Positions 1 through 7,241 of a stretch of 64,000 nt of DNA are shown here, piece after piece; within the stretch, counting starts at the first letter, position 1, and every line of letters starts with the position of its first letter. The notes below the pieces were generated by a model that searched no databases, was not told where the DNA came from, and saw only the letters and a list, made by a program, of their open reading frames with translations. Source of the DNA: Oscillospiraceae bacterium. Its GTDB lineage: Bacteria > Bacillota > Clostridia > Oscillospirales > Ruminococcaceae. A program made the position numbers and the translations under genes. The stretch lies in the NCBI GenBank assembly GCA_021769525.1, contig JAETSQ010000006.1:1-64000 (forward strand). The letters run 5' to 3'.

Positions 1-1
1 G

Positions 2-112
2 GCGAAGGAAATGATGAACTACACCAAGATGAACGTGCTGGTGCAGTCCGCCCAGGCCATGCTGGCCCAGGCCAACCAGCAGCCCCAGTCCGTCCTGCAG
101 CTCCTGCAGTAA
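2..112 (+). CDS. Flagellin, C-terminal end (gene starts outside window)
   Basis: Only the last 36 codons are inside the window, ending at TAA 110-112. The peptide has the pattern of the flagellin C-terminal D0 helix: a MNYTKMNVLVQSAQAML core followed by AQANQQPQSVLQLL. This helix packs with the N-terminal one to polymerise the filament and is also read by the flagellar export apparatus. The gene is followed by a strong terminator at 254-283. It implies a motile cell, which agrees with the chemoreceptor at 54569. The identity rests only on the conserved tail; the body of the protein cannot be seen. Confidence 0.88.
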   Translation, partial: AKEMMNYTKMNVLVQSAQAMLAQANQQPQSVLQLLQ

Positions 113-119
113 GCGGAAA

Positions 120-170
120 CTCCCTCCGGCACGGCAAAACCGTGCCACCTCCCTCAAAGAGGGAGGCTTT
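120..170. repeat. REP-like palindrome, CTCCCTC family A
   Basis: The element starts CTCCCTCC, has an inner hairpin GGCACGG/CCGTGCC, and ends with CCTCCCTC-aaa-GAGGGAGG. It can fold as two stacked hairpins. A near-identical copy lies in reverse orientation at 42377-42424. It sits between the flagellin stop and the flagellin terminator. Confidence 0.75.
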
Positions 171-253
171 GGAGGACGCGTGGAGCCCTGCGCAGTATGC
201 GGCGTAGTTTATCCCGGTTCTTACAAAACGCGCCCCGTAGGGGGTGCAGGAAA

Positions 254-283
254 GGGGCCCCGCCTTTTGGCGGGGCCCCTCTT
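254..283 (+). terminator. Rho-independent terminator of flagellin
   Basis: A perfect 11-bp stem (GGGGCCCCGCC, loop TTTT, GGCGGGGCCCC) is followed by a T-rich run. The run overlaps the -35 box of the antisense RNA promoter at 282-310, so the two elements are packed back to back. Confidence 0.85.
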
Positions 284-310
284 GCATTTCCCAAAAGGTT
301 CTGCTATAAT
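282..310 (+). promoter_or_regulatory. Promoter of antitoxin RNA 1
   Basis: TTGCAT (282-287), a 17-bp spacer and TATAAT (305-310) form a strong sigma-A-type promoter. No open reading frame follows before the terminator at 361-405, so it drives a non-coding RNA. Confidence 0.8.
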
Positions 311-316
311 ATAGGT

Positions 317-405
317 GTAAGGAGGCACTGCCGGTAGACGGTTAGCCCTCACGAAGTTAAAAGAAATGACCGCTAACTTTGCAGGGTTGGGCGGTTATTT
401 CTTTT
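317..405 (+). ncRNA. Antisense RNA antitoxin of the holin-like toxin (type I TA)
   Basis: The predicted transcript of about 90 nt runs from the promoter at 282-310 to a terminator whose stem is AGAAATGACCGC/GCGGTTATTTCT (about 362-402) followed by Ts. It converges on the minus-strand toxin gene and overlaps the toxin stop codon and 3' UTR, the usual geometry of type I systems, where the RNA pairs with toxin mRNA and blocks its expression. The start and boundaries are inferred from the promoter and terminator, not measured. Its first bases (GGCACTGCCGGTAGACGGTT) resemble the predicted 5' end of the toxin mRNA itself. Confidence 0.68.
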
Positions 406-484
406 TGCCAGCAAATGTGAGACATATGCTGATAACGCCGATGATGACCAGGCAAAACTGAAACAGTTCACCGTAAGTAACCAT
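395..484 (-). CDS. Holin-like toxin peptide of a type I toxin-antitoxin system (29 aa)
   Basis: ATG at 484, stop TAA at 395-397. The 29-residue peptide begins MVTYGELFQFC, continues as one hydrophobic helix (LVIIGVISICLTF) and ends in GKKK. That is the layout of the putative holin-like toxin family (TxpA/BsrG-like small peptides): a short polar start, one membrane helix and a lysine tail, which damage the membrane when overproduced. A purine-rich ribosome site (AAAGGGGGG) lies 7-8 bases upstream and is buried in a predicted leader hairpin, typical of tightly silenced type I toxins. A promoter for a leader of about 114 nt is seen at 605-633, and the antisense RNA at 317-405 overlaps the 3' end. 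The family assignment is from pattern; toxicity is inferred. Confidence 0.78.
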   Translation of the reverse strand: MVTYGELFQFCLVIIGVISICLTFAGKKK

Positions 485-604
485 TGCGCTCCCCCCTTTC
501 CGGGTTTCCGGAGGGGGACAAAAAGTTTGCATCCCTCCGGGAATTTGCCACAGGGAAAATTTCCGGGGGGCCAACCGCCTACCGTTACTGGCAGTGCCAG
601 CTAT

Positions 605-633
605 ATTTTACCATATTCGCCGCGGTTCGGCAA
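605..633 (-). promoter_or_regulatory. Toxin mRNA promoter
   Basis: Read on the minus strand: TTGCCG (633-628), a 17-bp spacer and TAAAAT (610-605). Transcription would start near 598 and give a 114-nt leader before the toxin ATG. The leader can form a GC-rich hairpin (TCCCCCTCCGG with CCGGAAAGGGGGGA) that hides the ribosome site. Confidence 0.55.
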
Positions 634-643
634 GCAAAAGTAC

Positions 644-671
644 TTGCATTTTGGAAAGAATTGGCTATAAT
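644..671 (+). promoter_or_regulatory. Promoter of orphan antitoxin-like RNA 2
   Basis: TTGCAT (644-649), a 16-bp spacer and TATAAT (666-671). It points away from the toxin promoter at 605-633, so the two are divergent. Confidence 0.72.
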
Positions 672-677
672 AAAAGA

Positions 678-766
678 GGTCGGAATATGTCACCATGTGG
701 GCGTTCCCACAAAGTCAAAAGAAATAACCGCTAACTTTCTGAGGGTTGGGCGGTTATTTCTTTTTT
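678..766 (+). ncRNA. Orphan antitoxin-like RNA (second copy without toxin)
   Basis: A predicted RNA of about 90 nt lies between the promoter at 644-671 and a terminator with stem AGAAATAACCGC/GCGGTTATTTCT (720-761) and six Ts. The terminator half is almost identical to that of the RNA at 317-405, whereas the 5' half differs (GGTCGGAATATGTCACC and a GTGGGCGTTCCCAC hairpin). On the opposite strand the KKK-stop end of a toxin frame is preserved, but there is no start codon or hydrophobic stretch, so the partner toxin seems lost, possibly to the repeat that begins near 784. The RNA ends are inferred. Confidence 0.6.
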
Positions 767-833
767 ACAGAGACACGAAAAAGGCCCCCTTCGTAAGGGA
801 GCCTTTGATTTTGTGTCTCGCTATCGGGGGAGA

Positions 834-910
834 TTGGCCGTTCTTCTTTTTGCTTCTTTTTCTTCTTTCGTAAGAAGAAAAAGAAGCGGGGGCCGGGGCA
901 GCGCCCCGAT
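834..910 (-). repeat. Polypurine double-hairpin repeat, copy 1 (downstream of rodA)
   Basis: A 15-bp perfect stem CTTCTTTTTCTTCTT (853-867) / AAGAAGAAAAAGAAG (872-886) with loop TCGT is preceded by TTGGCCGTTCTTCTTTTTG and followed by a GC hairpin. It ends seven bases from the rodA stop codon. The same unit occurs at 16161, 22776 (split), 39242 and 45581, with related forms at 16007 and 60287. Strand is given as the direction of the adjoining gene. Confidence 0.8.
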
Positions 911-916
911 CATCCA

Positions 917-2047
917 TCATTCCCCGAACATACTCTTTTTGTCGCCGCCGTAGACCAGCATGGAGAGACCCAGGCAGATATAGGCGGAGAGCACCGAGGT
1001 CCCCCCGTAGGAGAGGAAGGGGAGGGTGACGCCGATGACCGGCAGCACCATCAGGCACATCCCGATGTTGACGATGATCTGGAAGGCCAGCATGGCGAAG
1101 ACCCCGGCGCAGATGTACCGGCCTGTGTAGCTGCGGCTGGAGGCCCCGGTCCACAGGATGCGCCCGCAGAGGACGGAAAGGGCCACGATCACCGCCGTGC
1201 ACCCCAAAAAGCCCAGGGATTCCCCGATGAAGGTAAAGATGAAGTCGTTGTACATCTCCGGGACGTAGTTGTGGTTATCGGCAAAGAGGCCGATGCCGAA
1301 GATCTGGCCGGAGCCCAGGGAATCCAGCCCCGCCAGCTGCTGGAAGGTCACCGCCTCAAAATCCTGGGAGTTCTGGGGGGAGAAGATGCTGAGGATGCGC
1401 TCCCGCTGGAAGTCCGAAAGGAAGCGGAGCCACACCACCGGGGCCAGCACCGCCGCCCCGCCCACGGCCCCCAGGATGAGCTTGCGGGAAAGGCCCGCCA
1501 CAAAGAGCATGACCGCAACGATGGCGGCCATCACCAGGGCCACGCCGGTGTCCCGCTGGAGCAGCACCACCCCGACCCCGATGCCGGCGTTGAGCAGCAC
1601 CGGGATGAGCACCCTGGGCTGGTTCAGGTCCTCCCGCACCTTGGCAAGGTGCCAGGCAAAGGTTAGGATAAAGGCGATCTTCCAGATCTCGCTGGGCTGG
1701 ATGGAGGTGACCCCCAGATCCAGCCAGCTGCGGTTATCGGAGCCGGGGCGGGTCTCCCCAAAGAAGGCAGTAAAGACCATCACCAGGGCGGTGAGGGGGT
1801 AATAGAACCGCCACAGCCCCGCCAGGCTCTCGTAATCAAAGAAGGCCACCATAATAACGACGGCGCAGAGGCCCAGCGCGGTGGAGAGGGCCTGGATCTG
1901 GTAGGGCCTGTCCTGGCAGTACCCCGCCACATAGGTGGCGTAGATGCACAGCACGCTGAGGGCGGAAAGCCCCAGGGCCAGGCAGAGGTTCAGCCAGTCC
2001 GCCCGCTTCCGGAAGCGTCCCCAGCGGGCAGCGAGCCACTCCCCCAT
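917..2047 (-). CDS. rodA: SEDS-family peptidoglycan glycosyltransferase (RodA/FtsW/SpoVE type)
   Basis: A 376-residue polytopic membrane protein that polymerises lipid II into glycan strands with a partner class B PBP. Start ATG at 2047 (MGEWLAARW) has a run of six Gs upstream; a longer frame begins further up but lacks a ribosome site. The large extracytoplasmic loop holds NDFIFTFIGESLGFLG, matching the conserved SEDS segment with the catalytic aspartate, and the last loop holds LPFLSYGGTS, the family signature. The RDTG segment near the middle is also typical. The gene stands alone, between a repeat at its 3' end and the MerR gene upstream. RodA, FtsW and SpoVE are hard to separate by sequence; RodA is the best guess since no division genes are near. 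Confidence 0.85.
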   Translation of the reverse strand: MGEWLAARWGRFRKRADWLNLCLALGLSALSVLCIYATYVAGYCQDRPYQIQALSTALGLCAVVIMVAFFDYESLAGLWRFYYPLTALVMVFTAFFGETRPGSDNRSWLDLGVTSIQPSEIWKIAFILTFAWHLAKVREDLNQPRVLIPVLLNAGIGVGVVLLQRDTGVALVMAAIVAVMLFVAGLSRKLILGAVGGAAVLAPVVWLRFLSDFQRERILSIFSPQNSQDFEAVTFQQLAGLDSLGSGQIFGIGLFADNHNYVPEMYNDFIFTFIGESLGFLGCTAVIVALSVLCGRILWTGASSRSYTGRYICAGVFAMLAFQIIVNIGMCLMVLPVIGVTLPFLSYGGTSVLSAYICLGLSMLVYGGDKKSMFGE

Positions 2048-2130
2048 AGCGTCCCCCCCTTTCGACGGAAAATCTTTTTTTATAGTGTACCACAAATTTT
2101 CCGGTTTTCATAGGGGCGGGAGAGAAAACC

Positions 2131-2523
2131 TTATTCCGCGGCCCGGAAGCCCAGCAGGCGCTCCTCGGTGCCGGGGTTCCACTGGTCGTAGGACTGGATC
2201 TTCCGGCTGAGGTACTCCAGCGTGCGCATCTGCTCATCCACACGGGCCTGGAGGAGGTCCCGCTGCTCCACCAGGATCTGGCGGCGGGCCTCCCTGGTGC
2301 TGTCCCCCTGCTGGAACAGGGTCACGTAGTCGATGAGGGCCTCCACCGGGATGCCGGCGGCCCGCATACATTTGATGAAGCTCACCCACTGGCAGTCCCC
2401 CTCGGTGTAGTCCCGGAAGCCGCTCTTGGCCCGGTTCACCGGGGGCAGCAGCCCGATGCGCTCGTAGTAGCGCAGGGTATCCACCGGGATGTTGTACTGC
2501 TTGCTGACTTCGGCAATAGTCAT
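2131..2523 (-). CDS. MerR-family transcriptional regulator
   Basis: 130 residues. The N-terminal winged helix is typical of MerR proteins (MTIAEVSKQYNIPVDTLRYYERIGLLPP, residues 1-28 in two pieces either side of the IPVDTLRYYE helix), followed by the second wing motif SGFRDYTEGD and a long dimerisation helix at about 80-120. There are no clustered cysteines in the C-terminal part, so a metal sensor is unlikely; it resembles the AdhR/YyaN-type branch that senses aldehydes, thiol stress or unknown ligands. ATG at 2523 has AGGAGG 8 bases upstream. Its own promoter has the 19-bp spacer and dyad expected for MerR control (2560-2590), so it probably autoregulates. No obvious target gene lies in the same direction. 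Confidence 0.88.
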   Translation of the reverse strand: MTIAEVSKQYNIPVDTLRYYERIGLLPPVNRAKSGFRDYTEGDCQWVSFIKCMRAAGIPVEALIDYVTLFQQGDSTREARRQILVEQRDLLQARVDEQMRTLEYLSRKIQSYDQWNPGTEERLLGFRAAE

Positions 2524-2559
2524 GGCGCGATCCTCCTGTAAGGTTTGGTGTTTACCTTT

Positions 2560-2590
2560 ATTCTATACCCTGGAGTGTCCTCCAAGTCAA
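2560..2590 (-). promoter_or_regulatory. MerR-type promoter with dyad operator in the spacer
   Basis: On the minus strand: TTGACT (2590-2585), a 19-bp spacer and TAGAAT (2565-2560). The spacer begins with the dyad TGGAG-GACA-CTCCA (2584-2571). An over-long 19-bp spacer with an internal dyad is the hallmark of MerR-activated promoters, where the regulator untwists DNA to align the two boxes. Confidence 0.78.
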
Positions 2591-2688
2591 GAGAAATTTC
2601 TCCGGCTGTCCCAATTTTAGCATTGATTTTGCCGGGGGATGGGATTACACTAAAAGATGAAAGACACCCTGCGGAAAGGATGAGAAGA

Positions 2689-4134
2689 ATGCGACCCATC
2701 ACCGAAGCCCAGATCACGGCCCTGGCCCCCAATCCGGCGGCGGCCCAGAACGGCAGGAAGATCTCCCAGAAGGGGGGCTTCGTCCGGCTGGAGGCCTCCG
2801 CTGACGACACCTTCTTCCTGGGGGAGTGCACCGGCAGCGGCTCCAAAAATTACATCACCACCGCCGATTTTTTGGACCCGGCCCAGCCGGTATTCCGCTG
2901 CACCTGCCCCAGCCGCCAGTTCCCCTGCAAGCACAGCCTGGCCCTGCTGTACGAGATGATGTCCGGCAAGGCCTTTGCCCCCTGCGACATCCCGGAGGAC
3001 ATTCTCTCGAAGCGGCAGAAGAAGGAGGCCCGCGCCGCCAAGGCAGCCGAGACCCCCAGGGAGGAGGGGACCAAAAAGTCCCCGCCCAAGGTGAACAAGG
3101 CCGCCCGCCGCAAAAAGATCCAGAAGCAGCTGGAGGGGCTGGACCTTGTGGAAAAGCTGGTGCGGGACCTGATGAACGCCGGCTTGGGGACCATGGGGGG
3201 CACCGCTCTGCCCGCCTACCGCACCCTGGCCAAGCAGCTGGGGGACTACTACCTCCCCGGACCCCAGCGGCTTTTGAACCGGCTGATCCTCTCCATCGAG
3301 GCCTTCCAGAAGAAGGGGGAGGACCGGTATTACGACTATGCCATCGCCGCCCTGGAGCAGCTATGGGCCCTGGCGAAGAGATCCCGCCAGTACCTTTCCG
3401 CCAAGCTGGAAAGCGATGAGGTGGGGCAAGACGACAACAGCCTCTTTGAGGACCTGGGGGGTGTCTGGAAATTCGCGGAGCTCTGGGACCTGGGGCTGGG
3501 GAAGAAGGACCTGCGCCTCTGCCAGCTTGCCTTCTGGGTGGAGTACGACGAGGCCCGGAAGGAATACATAGACACCGGCTGCTGGGCCGACCTTGCCACC
3601 GGGGAGCTGTCTCTCACCGAAAACTACCGCCCCCTCAAGGCGCTGAAGTATGTGAAGCAGGAGGACAGCTTCTTTGGGGTGATGAAGACCCCGGCGGCGG
3701 TCTTCTACCCAGGGGAGGGGTGCCGCCGGGTGCGGTGGGAGAGCGGGGAGGCCCAGGAGGTGACCCCCGAAGATTTGGGCGCCCTCCGGGGCTTTGCCGC
3801 CGGGGCCATCGCACCGGAGGCCAAGGCCGCCAAGAATCTCCTGAAGAACGCCCTCACCGCCCCCATGGATTTCCGGCTGGTGCGCTATGCACAGATCCTC
3901 CGGGGGCCGGAGGAGGCGCTGGTGCTCCGGGACGAAAGCGGGGACACCATCCGGCTGGGGGACGCCCCCTGGATGGAGCCCACCGCCCACCGGCTGCCCA
4001 TGCTGCCGGACAGCTCCCTGCTGGAGGGGCAGGTGCTGCTGGGGGGCTTCTGGTACGACGAGACCGCCCGGCGGCTGAAGCTCCAGCCGCTTTCCATCAT
4101 CACGGCGGAACGCATCGTCCGCCTTCTGTATTAA
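2689..4134 (+). CDS. SWIM zinc finger protein, first gene of the MoxR-VWA cluster
   Basis: 481 residues. A SWIM motif (CxCx(n)CxH) is seen at about residues 70-82 as RCTCPSRQFPCKH; SWIM domains chelate zinc and bind DNA or protein partners. A basic linker rich in Lys/Arg/Ala (about 105-150) follows, then a long alpha/beta region without motifs I recognise. ATG at 2689 is chosen because AAAGGA lies 7 bases upstream; ATG at 2680 has no room for one. It is the first of five co-directional genes (2689-10709) with gaps of 11-32 bp. SWIM proteins are coded next to YehL-type MoxR ATPases in many bacteria (E. coli YehQ is the comparable case), so it is probably an adaptor or substrate-recognition part of that system. 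The exact function is unknown. Confidence 0.82.
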   Translation: MRPITEAQITALAPNPAAAQNGRKISQKGGFVRLEASADDTFFLGECTGSGSKNYITTADFLDPAQPVFRCTCPSRQFPCKHSLALLYEMMSGKAFAPCDIPEDILSKRQKKEARAAKAAETPREEGTKKSPPKVNKAARRKKIQKQLEGLDLVEKLVRDLMNAGLGTMGGTALPAYRTLAKQLGDYYLPGPQRLLNRLILSIEAFQKKGEDRYYDYAIAALEQLWALAKRSRQYLSAKLESDEVGQDDNSLFEDLGGVWKFAELWDLGLGKKDLRLCQLAFWVEYDEARKEYIDTGCWADLATGELSLTENYRPLKALKYVKQEDSFFGVMKTPAAVFYPGEGCRRVRWESGEAQEVTPEDLGALRGFAAGAIAPEAKAAKNLLKNALTAPMDFRLVRYAQILRGPEEALVLRDESGDTIRLGDAPWMEPTAHRLPMLPDSSLLEGQVLLGGFWYDETARRLKLQPLSIITAERIVRLLY

Positions 4135-4149
4135 GGGGAGGGACAGAAA

Positions 4150-6099
4150 ATGGACTTGACGCCTTTATACGAACTGCGGGAGCGGCTCCGGGCGGCCGCC
4201 ATCGCCGGGGCGGCCCTGGCCGCCGAAGATTTCCGCCTTGCCCGTGCCCTGGAGGGACTGGCCCCCCTGGAAAAGACCAGCCCGGTCTTCGCAAAGCTGG
4301 GCCAGTTGGGCCGCTCGGCCCTGGCCCCCGACTGCGATTGGGAAGGGGGTCGGGCCGGGGCGCTGCTGGACGCCATCACCCTCTGTGACGCGGTGCTCTG
4401 CACCCAGGGAGCGGTGGCCGTCCCCGGCGAACTGGAGGAGCTGCCCCGACGCGCCGGGGGAACGGTCCTCACCAACGCCCCCTACTCGGTGGTGGCCCCC
4501 CTGGTGGAGGCCCTGACCACCAGCGGCAGCGGCCACTACAGCACCGTGGTGGATGCCCGCAAGGCCCACCGGGAACTCTTCGCCGACTACCGGGTGCGGG
4601 ATGCCTTGGTGAAGGCCCTGGGGGCCAGCTACGGCGAACTGGCGGACGATGCCGCCCGGTGGCTCTGTGAGGAGGACGAGAGCGTCCTGCCTTTGCTGAC
4701 GGAGGGCTTCGACCCGGCGGGCAAAAAGGAGATGGCCCGCAGGGTCCAGGTCATCGACGCCATTGCCGGGGGGAGCTGCAACGACTGGTACCTGAGCCAG
4801 CTGGACGGAGCCAAAAAGCAGGTGCGGGTGATGCTCCTCTACGCCCTGCGCCACCGGCCGGAAAACCTGCCGCTTCTTCTGGAGATGGAGAAGAAGGAGA
4901 AGGGGGACAACAAGGACGCAGTCCGCTGGGCCCTGGCCCGGATCGACAACTTCGGCGCCCTCCCTTTCTGGCGGGAGATGATGGAAACGGACCTCATCGA
5001 GAACGGGCGGTTCTTTATGGCCTCTAACTCCCCCGCCGCCACCGCCCTGACGGCGGAGCTGCTGGAGCAGGAGCTGGAAGAGCCCCCTGTCCCCGCTGAC
5101 CGGCCTTGGTACGCCGAGAAGGAAAAACGGCTGGCAAACCTCCTGTACGCCCTGGTGGGCAAGACCGGATCGGCCATCTGCGACGCCTACCGCAAGGGTG
5201 CGGCTCTGGGCACCAGACTGGACGGGAGCCGGGCCTGGCAGAACGCAAAGGGGGAAGCGGTAAATGAGCAGATGTTCTTCCAGCGCCCCGGCGGCAAGAA
5301 GCACCCCTTCTCCGTCGCCCTGGTGGAGGTGCTGAACCAGACGATTCAATGGGCCCCCGACCCTATGCTCTGCGCCCTGGCCGAGGAGCTGTACGAAAAG
5401 TACGGCGGCCTCTGGGCCGCCCCGGCGGTCTGCGCCGCCCTCCTCACCAAGGGGAGCGAGGAAGCAGCGGCGGTGGGCAAAAAGCTCCTCTCCCCCGGTC
5501 TCCTGGAGCGGCTCACCGGCAAGGCGGACCGGAAGCTGCTGATCGACCTGGTGCTGGACCAACTGGCCGGGCCGGGGGGCGCCCTCCCCGACTATATGCG
5601 CCGGGGGGTGCCCAGCAAGGCCGCCTACCGCCGGGTGAACAACGACCCCGCCGGGCTGGTGAAGGCCTTCTGGGTGGACCTCTACTACACCCCCCTTGCC
5701 GCCCCCCTGGACGGCTGGTGGTACGAGCTGATGATGCAGCGCCGGATGGAGCAGAAGCTGCAATACTTTGTGGACCCCGATGATCCGGCCCTCTGCCAAA
5801 AGCTGGGTAAATACTTCTACGACCGGCTGCGGATGGGCAGCACCGAACTGTCCCTCACCGCCGCCTGCGACCTTCTGCAGCGCTGCGGCTACACCGACCT
5901 GAAGGGGGTGCTGGGCAGTTACGCCAAGCACACCTCCAGACCCATCAGCTATTGGGATTTTCTCACCGCTCTGAAGCACATCCCGCTCACCGACCCGGAG
6001 AGGGCCGATGAGCTCCACGCCGTCTGGACCGGCGGCAGGTACAGCGGCTGGCCGGAAAAGGCCATCGAGCGGCAATTGGAAGAATGGTGGGGCAAGTGA
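4150..6099 (+). CDS. Large alpha-helical protein of the MoxR-VWA cluster (DUF5691-like)
   Basis: 649 residues, soluble, no signal peptide or membrane helix, rich in Leu/Ala/Glu helices throughout, with repeated helix-turn-helix periods such as WALARIDNFGALPFWREMM. It looks like a HEAT/ARM-type solenoid. I believe it is the DUF5691 protein often coded between SWIM and MoxR genes, but that name is from memory of gene order, not from a motif. ATG at 4150 has GGGGAGGG 10 bases upstream, and the gene starts 15 bp after the SWIM gene. A helical scaffold beside an AAA+ ATPase and a VWA protein would fit a large assembly platform; this is inference. Confidence 0.7.
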   Translation: MDLTPLYELRERLRAAAIAGAALAAEDFRLARALEGLAPLEKTSPVFAKLGQLGRSALAPDCDWEGGRAGALLDAITLCDAVLCTQGAVAVPGELEELPRRAGGTVLTNAPYSVVAPLVEALTTSGSGHYSTVVDARKAHRELFADYRVRDALVKALGASYGELADDAARWLCEEDESVLPLLTEGFDPAGKKEMARRVQVIDAIAGGSCNDWYLSQLDGAKKQVRVMLLYALRHRPENLPLLLEMEKKEKGDNKDAVRWALARIDNFGALPFWREMMETDLIENGRFFMASNSPAATALTAELLEQELEEPPVPADRPWYAEKEKRLANLLYALVGKTGSAICDAYRKGAALGTRLDGSRAWQNAKGEAVNEQMFFQRPGGKKHPFSVALVEVLNQTIQWAPDPMLCALAEELYEKYGGLWAAPAVCAALLTKGSEEAAAVGKKLLSPGLLERLTGKADRKLLIDLVLDQLAGPGGALPDYMRRGVPSKAAYRRVNNDPAGLVKAFWVDLYYTPLAAPLDGWWYELMMQRRMEQKLQYFVDPDDPALCQKLGKYFYDRLRMGSTELSLTAACDLLQRCGYTDLKGVLGSYAKHTSRPISYWDFLTALKHIPLTDPERADELHAVWTGGRYSGWPEKAIERQLEEWWGK

Positions 6100-6131
6100 G
6101 CCCACACCCAGCAGAAAGGAGCATTGCCATC

Positions 6132-7226
6132 ATGGCTGACAAAACCAATCTCCAGCGCCTCCCCGCCGAGGAGCTGTTCCAAAACGAGCTGAACGCCCTC
6201 ATGGCGGCGGAAAAATACCCCGTCCCCGCCGGCTGGCGGATGTCCCCCCGGTCGGTCCTCACCTACATCTGCGGGGGCAGGGCGGGGGATACCCCCATCA
6301 CCCCCAAGTACATAGGCCACCAGCGGCTGGTGGAGATCGCCATCGCCACCCTGGTCACCGACCGGGCCCTGCTGCTCATCGGGGAGCCGGGAACCGCCAA
6401 GAGCTGGCTTTCCGAACACCTCTGCGCCGCCATCAACGGGGATTCCACCCGCGTCATCCAGGGGACGGCGGGCACCACCGAAGAGCAGATCCGCTACTCC
6501 TGGAACTACGCCATGCTCATCGCCCAGGGGCCATCCCCCGCCGCCATGCTCAAAAGCCCCGTCTACCGGGCTATGGAGGAGGGGGCCATCGCCCGCGTGG
6601 AGGAGATCTCCCGCTGTGCCAGCGAGGTCCAGGACGCCCTCATCTCCATCCTCTCGGAAAAGCGCATCTCCGTCCCGGAGCTTTCCGTCGAGGTCCCGGC
6701 GAAGAAGGGCTTTTCCGTCATCGCCACCGCCAACACCCGTGATAAGGGGGTCAACGAGATGTCCGCCGCCCTGAGGCGCCGCTTCAACATCGTGGTGCTC
6801 CCCTCCCCGGAGAGCCTGGAGGAGGAGATGGAGATCGTCCGCAGCCGGGTGGAGCAGCTTTCCGCCGGGCTGGGGCTGGACCTTTCAGCCCAGCTCCCCG
6901 CCGGCGATGTGGTGGAGAAGGTCTGCACCATCTTCCGGGAGCTGCGTTCCGGCCAGACTCTGGACGGGGCCCAGAAGCTCAAGGGCACCTCCGGCGTCCT
7001 CTCCACCGCCGAGGCCATCTCCCTGCTGGCCAATTCCATGGCCCTGGCCGGGAGCTTTGGCGGCGGGACCATCACCGACCGGGACCTGGCGGCGGCCCTC
7101 CAGGGGGCGGTCATCAAGGACGAGGACAAGGACGGCGTGGCCTGGAAGGAGTACCTCCAGAACATCATGAAGAAGCGGGGGAGCCGCTGGCTGGGCCTCT
7201 ACAAAGAATGCGCGGAGCTGCTGTAA
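6132..7226 (+). CDS. MoxR-type AAA+ ATPase, YehL subfamily
   Basis: 364 residues. Walker A GEPGTAKS is at about 83-90, the Walker B region IARVEEISRC at about 150-160 (Glu where most MoxR proteins have Asp before the catalytic Glu), sensor 1 IATANTRDKG at about 196-205, and the arginine-finger segment ALRRRFN near 214. Length and motifs fit the YehL branch of MoxR ATPases, which act as chaperone-like remodelling machines with a VWA partner. ATG at 6132 has AAAGGAG upstream (spacing about 12); the frame is open further up but overlaps the previous gene without a ribosome site. Likely works with the VWA protein at 9504, whose MIDAS site would contact the ATPase ring. Confidence 0.9.
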   Translation: MADKTNLQRLPAEELFQNELNALMAAEKYPVPAGWRMSPRSVLTYICGGRAGDTPITPKYIGHQRLVEIAIATLVTDRALLLIGEPGTAKSWLSEHLCAAINGDSTRVIQGTAGTTEEQIRYSWNYAMLIAQGPSPAAMLKSPVYRAMEEGAIARVEEISRCASEVQDALISILSEKRISVPELSVEVPAKKGFSVIATANTRDKGVNEMSAALRRRFNIVVLPSPESLEEEMEIVRSRVEQLSAGLGLDLSAQLPAGDVVEKVCTIFRELRSGQTLDGAQKLKGTSGVLSTAEAISLLANSMALAGSFGGGTITDRDLAAALQGAVIKDEDKDGVAWKEYLQNIMKKRGSRWLGLYKECAELL

Positions 7227-7241
7227 GGGGGGTGTGACGCC

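Noticed and set aside
4165..6105. A 646-codon minus-strand frame opposite the helical protein of the MoxR cluster
   Set aside because: The plus-strand gene has a ribosome site, protein-like composition and operon packing; the minus frame has none of these.
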